A stretch of 5,011 bases of DNA, from positions 1 to 5,011 of the forward strand of contig RFIV01000290.1 in the NCBI GenBank assembly GCA_003695085.1, given 5' to 3'. Shown one piece after another: positions 1-5,011 of this stretch (position 1 is its first letter; every line of letters starts with the position of its first letter). The translations under genes were made by a program, and so were the position numbers. The notes beneath the pieces are model-generated. The model saw only the letters and a list, made by a program, of their open reading frames with translations. It had not been told where the DNA came from and made no database searches. Origin of the DNA: Gammaproteobacteria bacterium (GTDB lineage: Bacteria; Pseudomonadota; Gammaproteobacteria; Pseudomonadales; Oleiphilaceae).

Positions 1-14
1 TGCTCTGTTCGCAT
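1..14 (-). CDS. start of an unidentified downstream gene (partial, left edge)
   Basis: Only the first codons are visible: an ATG at 14-12 followed by codons for Arg, Thr and Glu before the window ends. The start is supported by a near-consensus Shine-Dalgarno, AAGGAG at 26-21, six bases before the ATG. This site overlaps the TAA stop of the dehydrogenase gene upstream. The ten-base gap between stop and start implies co-transcription with the D-2-hydroxyglutarate dehydrogenase, probably with translational coupling. The product cannot be identified from so few residues. Confidence 0.6.
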
Positions 15-20
15 GGCGTG

Positions 21-26
21 CTCCTT
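21..26 (-). promoter_or_regulatory. ribosome binding site for the gene leaving the left edge
   Basis: AAGGAG on the minus strand, six bases before an ATG at 14-12. Its two A's belong to the TAA stop codon (27-25) of the preceding gene, so a ribosome finishing that gene sits on the next start signal. This is the main evidence that a gene begins at the window edge. Confidence 0.6.
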
Positions 27-1428
27 ACAGGTCGATCAGCTTGCCCGGATTCATGACATTGTTGGGATCGAAAGCACGCTTGATGGCCTTCATGTATTCG
101 ATCTCCTCCGGGCTGCGGCTGTAACCGATGTAGTCCTTCTTCAGGAGACCCACACCATGCTCTGCGGACACGGAGCCTTCATGCTTCTGAACGATTTCGA
201 AAACCCAGGTATTTACCTGCTCGCAGCGTTTGAAGAACTCCTCCTTGGGCAGATCCCGGGGCTTGAGGATGTTCAGGTGCAGGTTGCCATCGCCGATATG
301 CCCGAACCAGATGATCTCGAAGTCCGGGTAGTGGCGGGTCACTACCGCATCGATTTCCTCAAGAAACGCCGGTACGCGTGAGGGGACGACGGAGATGTCG
401 TTCTTGTACGGGGTATGCTCAGAAATGGTTTCGGAAATATCTTCGCGCAGCCGCCACAGGTTGCGCGCCTGCGTCTCGCTCTGGCTGATGACGCCATCGA
501 CCACCCAACCGGCCTCCACGGCCTTCTCGAACAAGCCCATGGATTCCTCCAGCACCTGCTCGGTCACCGCTTCAAACTCGATCAATGCGTAGAAGGGCGC
601 TTCACCCTCAAAGGGGGCAGGCACTTCGCCACGCGCCAGCACGTGTTTCAATGCCTTGTGGGAGAAAAACTCGAAAGCGGTCAGGTCAATGGCGGCACTG
701 AAGGTTTCGAGCACATCCATGACATGGCGGAAATGGGACAGGCCCAATACCAGCACGGTCAGGTTCTTCGGTTGACGCGCCAGTTTCATGGTGGCGCGGG
801 TGATCAGGCCAAGCGTGCCTTCGGCACCAATAAACAGATGGCGCAGGTCGTAACCCGTGGCATTCTTGACCAGGTTGCGGTTGAGCTGCAGTACATCGCC
901 CTTGCCGGTCACCACCTCGAGTCCGGCCACCCAGTCACGGGTCATGCCGTAGCGAATCACCTTGATACCACCGGCATTGGTGGACAGGTTACCGCCAATC
1001 TGGCTCGAACCGGCCGAGGCGAAGTCCACCGGGTAGAACAGATTGTTCTCCTCGGCAAAGGTCTGCAGCTGTTCGGTCACCACGCCTGCCTGACAGACGA
1101 CGGTACGATCGGCTGCATTGAAGGCCTCGATCTGATTCATGTAGTCAAAGGCCACCACGATCTCACCGTTGGTCGCCATGGCCCCACCGCTCAGGCCGGT
1201 GCGCCCGCCCGAAGGCACGATGCCCACCTTGTATTCGTTCGCCAGCCGGACAATGGCCTGGACCTGTTCGGTGGTCTTCGGAAAGGCAATCGCCAGCGGG
1301 CGCGGCGTATGCTTTTTGGTCCAGTCACGCCCGTAGGTATCCAGCGACTCCGCATCGGTGCGAAGTTTGCCCGGTTCGAGAATGCTTTCCAGTTTTTCGA
1401 GAATGGCTGCCGCGGCCGAGTCTGTCAT
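25..1428 (-). CDS. FAD-dependent D-2-hydroxyglutarate dehydrogenase (GlcD/FAD-oxidase C family)
   Basis: Predicted 467-residue cytoplasmic flavoprotein oxidising D-2-hydroxyglutarate to 2-oxoglutarate. The N-terminal FAD_binding_4 (PCMH) domain, about residues 40-220, shows the FAD loop PSGGRTGLSGG (72-82), then SSQIGGNLSTNAGG and IGAEGTLG. The C-terminal FAD-oxidase domain shows WRLRED with a following YKND (substrate-side Arg and Lys in the family), HIGDGNLH (377-384) and SAEHGVG (421-427). Their His and Glu residues are the metal ligands in D-2-hydroxyglutarate dehydrogenases. It ends in the usual NPGKL tail. PSGGRTGLSGG and the YKNDIS segment fit the Pseudomonas D-2-hydroxyglutarate enzyme better than GlcD or D-lactate dehydrogenase, though substrate remains inferred. 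I chose the ATG at 1428 because family members begin MTD; a TTG at 1452 would add eight residues. Members pass electrons to electron-transfer flavoprotein. The gene is divergent from serA, which makes its presumed substrate. Confidence 0.9.
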   Translation of the reverse strand: MTDSAAAAILEKLESILEPGKLRTDAESLDTYGRDWTKKHTPRPLAIAFPKTTEQVQAIVRLANEYKVGIVPSGGRTGLSGGAMATNGEIVVAFDYMNQIEAFNAADRTVVCQAGVVTEQLQTFAEENNLFYPVDFASAGSSQIGGNLSTNAGGIKVIRYGMTRDWVAGLEVVTGKGDVLQLNRNLVKNATGYDLRHLFIGAEGTLGLITRATMKLARQPKNLTVLVLGLSHFRHVMDVLETFSAAIDLTAFEFFSHKALKHVLARGEVPAPFEGEAPFYALIEFEAVTEQVLEESMGLFEKAVEAGWVVDGVISQSETQARNLWRLREDISETISEHTPYKNDISVVPSRVPAFLEEIDAVVTRHYPDFEIIWFGHIGDGNLHLNILKPRDLPKEEFFKRCEQVNTWVFEIVQKHEGSVSAEHGVGLLKKDYIGYSRSPEEIEYMKAIKRAFDPNNVMNPGKLIDL

Positions 1429-1477
1429 GATGTTCAATCCGTCTTGAGACAATTTCAGGTTTCACGATGGGCGAATA

Positions 1478-1486
1478 TGGTATCAT
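1478..1486 (+). promoter_or_regulatory. candidate serA promoter (extended -10)
   Basis: TGGTATCAT at 1478-1486 fits an extended -10 element (TGn followed by a five-of-six match to TATAAT). No convincing -35 hexamer lies 16-18 bases upstream, which an extended -10 can tolerate. Transcription would start near 1493, leaving a leader of about 40 bases before the serA ATG. It is a visual match only. Confidence 0.35.
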
Positions 1487-1487
1487 A
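1482..1487 (-). promoter_or_regulatory. candidate -10 for the D-2-hydroxyglutarate dehydrogenase gene
   Basis: Read on the minus strand, the same bases give TATGAT, a five-of-six match to the sigma-70 -10 hexamer, about 53 bases before the dehydrogenase ATG. The hexamer expected at -35 (1510-1505, TGATGA) is a poor match, so support is weak. It overlaps the serA candidate because GTATCATAC (1480-1488) is a palindrome around a central base. Confidence 0.22.
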
Positions 1488-1532
1488 CGCGACCTTGAAA
1501 CAGATCATCATTACCACAGGTCATCACACGCC

Positions 1533-2762
1533 ATGGGCAAGACATCACTCGACAAGAGCAAGATCCGCTTCCTGCTGCTGGAAGGGGTTCACCAAAATGC
1601 CATCAAGACACTCGAAGCAGCCGGTTACACCAACATCGAATATCACAAGAGCTCACTGCCGGAAGAGGAGCTGAAGGAAAAGATCGCCGACGCACACTTC
1701 ATCGGCATCCGTTCCCGTACCCAACTCACCCGCGACGTGCTCAGCCATGCCGAGAAGCTGATCGGTATCGGTTGCTTCTGCATCGGCACCAACCAGGTGG
1801 ATCTGCAGGCCGCCACCGAAAAGGGTGTGGCGGTTTTCAATGCGCCCTACTCCAACACCCGTTCCGTGGCGGAGCTGGTGCTGGCTGAAATGATCCTGCT
1901 GATGCGGGGCATTCCGGCGCGCAATGCCAAGGCCCATCGCGGCGAGTGGGACAAGTCCGCCAAGGACAGCTTCGAGATTCGCGGCAAGAAGCTGGGGATC
2001 ATCGGTTACGGCAGCATCGGTACCCAGCTGAGCATCCTGGCCGAAGGCTTGGGCATGGAAGTGTACTTCTATGACATCGTCAGCAAGCTGCCGCTCGGCA
2101 AGGCGAAGCAGGTGGATACGCTGGAAGAGCTGCTGGGCATGTGCGATATCATCACCCTGCACGTGCCTGAAACACCGGCGACCAAGTACATGTTCGGTGC
2201 CGAACAGCTGGCTCAGATGAAGGACAAGAGCGTCCTGATCAATGCGGCCCGCGGTACGGTGGTCGATATCGATGCGCTGGTTGAAACCCTCAAATCAGGC
2301 AAGCTTCTGGGTGCAGCCATTGACGTGTTCCCGGTGGAGCCTCGCTCCAACGACGAGGAGTTCGTATCCCCGCTGCGCGAGTTCGACAACGTCATCCTGA
2401 CACCGCACATCGGCGGCAGCACGCAGGAAGCGCAGGCCAATATCGGCATCGAAGTGGCCGAAAAACTGGTGCGCTACAGTGACACCGGTGCGACGGTTTC
2501 CTCGGTCAACTTCCCGGAGGTGGCCCTGCCGGAGCATCCGGATCATCACCGCCTGCTGCATGTGCACGAGAACATTCCCGGTGTGCTGTCCGAGATCAAC
2601 CAAATTTTCTCCGAAAATGGCATCAACATTCTCGGTCAGTATCTGCAGACCAATGAAAAGGTCGGTTACGTCGTGATTGACGTGAACAAGGAATACAGTG
2701 AGCTGGCCATGCAGAAGCTGCGCGCGGTGAAAGGCACCATTCGCTGCCGCGTTTTGTTCTGA
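1533..2762 (+). CDS. serA: D-3-phosphoglycerate dehydrogenase
   Basis: A 409-residue cytoplasmic enzyme for the first step of L-serine synthesis: NAD-linked oxidation of 3-phosphoglycerate to 3-phosphohydroxypyruvate. The catalytic domain is split around an NAD-binding Rossmann domain with GYGSIG at 159-163 and Asp181 after the second strand. The catalytic Arg240, Glu269 and His292 fall at the same numbers as in E. coli SerA, and Trp139 is kept. A C-terminal ACT domain (about 338-409) contains HVHENIPGVL. His345, Asn347 and Asn365 match the E. coli serine-binding His344, Asn346 and Asn364 after a one-residue insertion, so feedback inhibition by L-serine is expected. The ATG at 1533 gives an N-terminus aligning with E. 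coli from residue 1. An in-frame ATG at 1467 would add 22 unconserved residues and swallow the likely promoter. The Shine-Dalgarno is weak (AGG at 1518-1520). The gene is monocistronic and ends before a strong hairpin. Confidence 0.97.
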   Translation: MGKTSLDKSKIRFLLLEGVHQNAIKTLEAAGYTNIEYHKSSLPEEELKEKIADAHFIGIRSRTQLTRDVLSHAEKLIGIGCFCIGTNQVDLQAATEKGVAVFNAPYSNTRSVAELVLAEMILLMRGIPARNAKAHRGEWDKSAKDSFEIRGKKLGIIGYGSIGTQLSILAEGLGMEVYFYDIVSKLPLGKAKQVDTLEELLGMCDIITLHVPETPATKYMFGAEQLAQMKDKSVLINAARGTVVDIDALVETLKSGKLLGAAIDVFPVEPRSNDEEFVSPLREFDNVILTPHIGGSTQEAQANIGIEVAEKLVRYSDTGATVSSVNFPEVALPEHPDHHRLLHVHENIPGVLSEINQIFSENGINILGQYLQTNEKVGYVVIDVNKEYSELAMQKLRAVKGTIRCRVLF

Positions 2763-2791
2763 TCTTCAGGACAGGCGCTTCACTGAAAGCC

Positions 2792-2821
2792 AAAAGGGCA
2801 GCCTCGCGGGCTGCCTTTTTT
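2792..2821 (+). terminator. bidirectional rho-independent terminator
   Basis: GGCAGCC (2797-2803) pairs with GGCTGCC (2809-2815) around a five-base loop, TCGCG. A G-T pair and four A-T pairs extend the stem, and a run of six T's (2816-2821) follows on the plus strand. The matching A's at 2792-2795 give a four-T tail on the minus strand. It lies 29 bases past the serA stop and 30 bases past the end of the convergent lipoprotein gene, so it probably stops transcription from both sides, more strongly for serA. Confidence 0.88.
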
Positions 2822-2851
2822 CATGTCCGAAGACTGTTTTCAGGCCCGGGA

Positions 2852-3520
2852 TCAGTACTGCGCGTTCTGCAACGGGACCAGCTTCAGCTCCACCCGGCGA
2901 TTCTGCGCCCGGCCTTCCGGCGTATCATTGCTGGCCACCGGATAGCGCGGCCCGAAGCCCTGGGTAATGATCCGTGAAGCCGGAATGCCCTGGCTCATGA
3001 GGTAGCGTGCCACACTCTTGGCCCGGTCTTCACTGAGCTTCTGGTTCAGCGCCAGCGACCCGGTGGAATCCGTATGCCCGCTGACCTCGATGCTGGTCTT
3101 CTGAAACTCTTTCAAAACCAGCGAGACAGAGTGCAGCACGTCATAGAAATCTGCCTTGACTTCCGCACGACCGGTGTCGAAGGTAATGTTGCCGGGCATG
3201 ACCAGAATGATGTCATTGCCGTCCCGCACCACACGCACCCCGGTACCTTCCAACTGGTGGCGGAGCCTGGCCTCCTGCTGATCCATGTAATACCCGACAC
3301 CCCCGCCAATGGCGCCACCCGCCGCAGCGCCGATCAATGCGCCCTTGCCACGATCCTTCTTGCTGGACGTGGCCGCCCCGATGATGGCGCCAGTGACCGC
3401 TCCGATGACGGCCCCACTGGTGGCCTTGGATGTCTTCTGCTCGCCGGTATAGGGGTCGTAGGTGGCACATCCCGCTGTCAGTGCCGTGGCCAGCGCCAGG
3501 CATGTAAGTTTGCTTTTCAT
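2852..3520 (-). CDS. YiaD-like OmpA-family outer-membrane lipoprotein
   Basis: Predicted 222-residue lipoprotein tethering the outer membrane to peptidoglycan. Residues 1-17 are a lipoprotein signal peptide (Lys2 and Lys4, a hydrophobic core, LTAG before Cys18). Ala at +2 argues for outer-membrane sorting. Residues about 36-78 form a glycine zipper interrupted by a charged SSKKDRGKG segment (52-60), followed by GGGVGYYMD; this layout closely matches E. coli YiaD as I recall it (about 219 residues). The OmpA C-terminal domain spans about 108-217 with GHTDSTG and NRRVEL. Asp151 and Arg166, 15 residues apart, correspond to the OmpA Asp/Arg pair that binds diaminopimelate. The ATG at 3520 gives an intact signal peptide and has AAGGAG upstream. 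It appears to be a single-gene unit ending at the shared terminator. Possible roles in envelope maintenance or beta-barrel assembly are inferred from relatives. Confidence 0.92.
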   Translation of the reverse strand: MKSKLTCLALATALTAGCATYDPYTGEQKTSKATSGAVIGAVTGAIIGAATSSKKDRGKGALIGAAAGGAIGGGVGYYMDQQEARLRHQLEGTGVRVVRDGNDIILVMPGNITFDTGRAEVKADFYDVLHSVSLVLKEFQKTSIEVSGHTDSTGSLALNQKLSEDRAKSVARYLMSQGIPASRIITQGFGPRYPVASNDTPEGRAQNRRVELKLVPLQNAQY

Positions 3521-3531
3521 GGTCGAGTACG

Positions 3532-3537
3532 CTCCTT
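3532..3537 (-). promoter_or_regulatory. ribosome binding site of the lipoprotein gene
   Basis: AAGGAG on the minus strand, a strong anti-16S match but 11 bases from the ATG at 3520, slightly longer than usual. No better start codon lies closer, and the signal peptide begins exactly at this ATG, so the assignment holds. Confidence 0.6.
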
Positions 3538-3551
3538 GAACCTCAATGATG

Positions 3552-3581
3552 AGTACAGTGTGCCCACGCGGGCTGAATCAA
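3552..3581 (-). promoter_or_regulatory. weak candidate promoter for the lipoprotein gene
   Basis: TTGATT (3581-3576) and TGTACT (3557-3552) are each four-of-six matches to sigma-70 -35 and -10 hexamers with an 18-base spacer, giving a leader of roughly 25 bases. It is the best pair I see in the 101-base gap between the hydrolase stop and the lipoprotein start. No terminator is visible in this gap, so read-through from the hydrolase is also possible. Confidence 0.22.
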
Positions 3582-3621
3582 GTCTGAATACGGGTAATAG
3601 TCGGCGAGATTGCGCCGGCTT

Positions 3622-4608
3622 TCAAGCGCCGGCATCCAGGTGCTTGCGAATGAGCGACCAGACTTTCAGTCTGTATTCTTCTGTTTCGTTGACAACCTGA
3701 TGCCTCAATCCCGGCAACAGCAGGGACTGGCTCCCGGGAAAGAGTCGCCGGTAGGCGGGCAGATTATGCCGCCAGTCCACCGTGCGATCCTCATCGCCTT
3801 GTACAATCAGCAGCGGCACACCTTCAACGGGCTCGGACAATTCCACGCGCCGAATCCATTTTTGCAGTGCACCGACCCATTTGACTGACAGTATCTGCGG
3901 TTGCAGCGGATCCTCCGTGCGCAGAAAGCGGATGAAGTCCGGATCATGACTGTTGACCGAAAACTCGCGTTTCCAGGTACGGCGAAAGGGCGACAGCAGC
4001 CGGTAGAGAATTCGTGCCTTGCGAAAGTGCGCCGGCCTCAACAGGGGTGCCAGGTACACGTAGCGCGGCAACCGACGCCAGCGATCACTCTCCCGGTGCG
4101 TCAGAATGAATTCTGTCAATGCCGCACAGCCCGTGCTCTGGCCTACCGCGCCCACCCAGTCGGGCAAACTCTCGTGCGCAGCCATGTGATCGAGGACTGC
4201 GTCAATGACATCCTGATACTCTGCGAAGCTTTCGATCGCCACCAGCTCCCCCGAGGAAAGCCCGTGACCGGGCTGATCCCAGGTCACCACGGCATAGCCT
4301 TCCTCCAGCAGGAAATGAATCAGGTGACGGTACAGGCCCACATGGTCAAAATAGCCATGCAGCACCAGCACCGTGCCCCTCGGATGCTCCGGGGCATAGC
4401 GATGCACCACCACCTGGTAGCCGGCCACATCAAGCGTACCCAGTCGCAGGCTCGCGCCCGCCCGGGGCCAGAGGTGGTACCAGGCCAGATAGCGCCGAAG
4501 GGGCTCCGGCGCGTCGGGCGTCAGGTTTTCAGACTGACTGAAGGGGCAGAGGCTGGCGATCACATCCTCTCGCCGCCAGCCCGGATCAACGGCTAACCGG
4601 ATTCTCAA
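3622..4608 (-). CDS. alpha/beta-fold hydrolase (serine hydrolase, lysophospholipase-like)
   Basis: A 328-residue protein of the alpha/beta hydrolase superfamily, resembling the Hydrolase_4 (monoglyceride lipase/lysophospholipase) group. Visible landmarks in order are VLVLHGYFDH (oxyanion-side HG at 84-85), TWDQPGHGLSSG (109-120), the nucleophile elbow GQSTG with Ser158, Asp274 in GDEDRTVD, and His303 in LRHQVVNE. The Ser-Asp-His triad looks complete. The stretch of about 180-255, rich in Arg and aromatic residues, is the expected lid region. No signal peptide is evident, so it is probably cytoplasmic. The substrate cannot be read from sequence; an ester or acylglycerol is plausible. The furthest start is a TTG at 4608 that overlaps the aldolase TGA (TTGA), implying translational coupling. 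Its Shine-Dalgarno is weak. A GTG at 4563 is the alternative, with GAGAGGAT lying too close, so the first 15 residues are uncertain. Confidence 0.85.
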   Translation of the reverse strand: MRIRLAVDPGWRREDVIASLCPFSQSENLTPDAPEPLRRYLAWYHLWPRAGASLRLGTLDVAGYQVVVHRYAPEHPRGTVLVLHGYFDHVGLYRHLIHFLLEEGYAVVTWDQPGHGLSSGELVAIESFAEYQDVIDAVLDHMAAHESLPDWVGAVGQSTGCAALTEFILTHRESDRWRRLPRYVYLAPLLRPAHFRKARILYRLLSPFRRTWKREFSVNSHDPDFIRFLRTEDPLQPQILSVKWVGALQKWIRRVELSEPVEGVPLLIVQGDEDRTVDWRHNLPAYRRLFPGSQSLLLPGLRHQVVNETEEYRLKVWSLIRKHLDAGA

Positions 4609-5011
4609 TTGATTTTCGGATCCAGTTCGCCTGATTCATAGCGCTGGAACATTTTCTCCAGCGAGATCGGCTTGATCTTGCTGGCCTGCCCAGCCGTCCC
4701 GAACGCCTCGTAACGGGCGACACAGATCGCCTTCATGGCGGCAACGCTTTCCTTCAGATACTTGCGCGGGTCAAACTCGGACGGGTTCTTCGCCAGGAAG
4801 CGACGAATCGCACCCGTAGAGGCCAGGCGCAGGTCAGTATCGATGTTGACCTTGCGCACACCATGCTTGATGCCTTCGCAGATTTCTTCCACCGGCACCC
4901 CGTAGGTTTCCGGAATCTCGCCGCCAAACTCGTTGATCACCGCCAGCCAGTCCTGCGGGACAGACGAGGATCCGTGCATGACCAGGTGGGTATCCGGGAT
5001 TCGCGCATGAA
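4605..5011 (-). CDS. fba: class II fructose-bisphosphate aldolase, C-terminal part (runs off right edge)
   Basis: The last 134 codons of a zinc-dependent aldolase interconverting fructose 1,6-bisphosphate with dihydroxyacetone phosphate and glyceraldehyde 3-phosphate in glycolysis, gluconeogenesis or the Calvin cycle. The open frame continues past the ATG at 4979 to the window edge. The ten residues before it end in THLV and run straight into MHGSSSVPQ, a conserved core segment, so that ATG is internal. The His of HGSSS matches a zinc ligand (His264 in E. coli FbaA), and KVNIDTDLR is the phosphate-binding segment. YGVPVEEI, FDPRKYLKE, RYEAFGTAGQA and KIKPISLEKM are typical of the class II Calvin-cycle subtype. 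The family is about 345-360 residues, so roughly 60 percent lies outside the window. The stop (TGA, 4607-4605) overlaps the hydrolase TTG with no terminator between them, so the two genes probably share a transcript. Confidence 0.95.
   Translation of the reverse strand, partial: HARIPDTHLVMHGSSSVPQDWLAVINEFGGEIPETYGVPVEEICEGIKHGVRKVNIDTDLRLASTGAIRRFLAKNPSEFDPRKYLKESVAAMKAICVARYEAFGTAGQASKIKPISLEKMFQRYESGELDPKIN

Noticed and set aside
1429..1452. A longer dehydrogenase starting at the TTG at 1452.
   Set aside because: Family members begin at the position matching the ATG at 1428, and TTG is a rarer start. The extra eight residues have no support.
1467..1532. A longer serA product starting at the ATG at 1467.
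   Set aside because: The extra 22 residues match nothing in known SerA, while the ATG at 1533 aligns with the E. coli start. The upstream ATG would also put the likely promoter inside the coding region.
415..1674. A 419-codon plus-strand open frame lying antisense to the dehydrogenase and running into serA.
   Set aside because: It is the shadow of a high-G+C gene on the opposite strand. The translation is low in complexity (His, Gln, Gly rich), has no recognisable motif, and overlaps two well-supported genes.
3612..3633. Two copies of GCGCCGGC around the hydrolase stop codon, able to form a six-base-pair GCCGGC hairpin; considered as a terminator or a repeat element.
   Set aside because: No T-tract follows on the minus strand, the stem is short, and GCCGGC is self-complementary so chance pairing is easy. 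No further copies were noticed in the window.
3074..3700. A 208-codon plus-strand open frame opposite the lipoprotein gene.
   Set aside because: It is antisense to a confident OmpA-family lipoprotein, and the predicted protein has no recognisable features.
3901..4596. A 231-codon plus-strand open frame opposite the hydrolase.
   Set aside because: It lies entirely antisense to a hydrolase with an intact catalytic triad, and its translation shows no domain or ribosome binding site worth noting.

Overview
The window is an ordinary, tightly packed piece of a moderately G+C-rich bacterial chromosome, most likely gammaproteobacterial. The evidence for that is SerA, which aligns almost column for column with the E. 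coli enzyme as I remember it; a YiaD-type outer-membrane lipoprotein; and a D-2-hydroxyglutarate dehydrogenase of the Pseudomonas type. The class II fructose-bisphosphate aldolase resembles the Calvin-cycle subtype. That subtype is common in autotrophic and other proteobacteria, but it is not enough to name a genus or prove CO2 fixation.

Layout, left to right. (1) Positions 1-14, minus: the first codons of an unidentified gene behind a good ribosome binding site. (2) 25-1428, minus: an FAD-dependent D-2-hydroxyglutarate dehydrogenase. (3) About 1429-1532: a divergent promoter region. (4) 1533-2762, plus: serA, D-3-phosphoglycerate dehydrogenase. (5) 2792-2821: a hairpin with T-tracts on both strands, placed between convergent genes. 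(6) 2852-3520, minus: a YiaD-like OmpA-family lipoprotein with a glycine zipper. (7) 3622-4608, minus: an alpha/beta hydrolase. (8) 4605-5011, minus: the C-terminal part of a class II fructose-bisphosphate aldolase, running off the right edge and overlapping the hydrolase start in a TTGA junction.

The best functional story is the divergent pair. SerA enzymes of this type can reduce 2-oxoglutarate to D-2-hydroxyglutarate, which helps pull the unfavourable oxidation of 3-phosphoglycerate. A D-2-hydroxyglutarate dehydrogenase then recycles the by-product. This coupling is known from Pseudomonas, and the gene arrangement here fits it. The aldolase supplies triose phosphates upstream of 3-phosphoglycerate, but it is a separate transcription unit. 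The hydrolase has no evident link to glycolysis and probably just rides on the aldolase transcript.

No gap between genes exceeds about 105 bases. I see no mobile element, CRISPR array, RNA gene or unknown defence-like system. Nothing here looks like an undescribed biological system.
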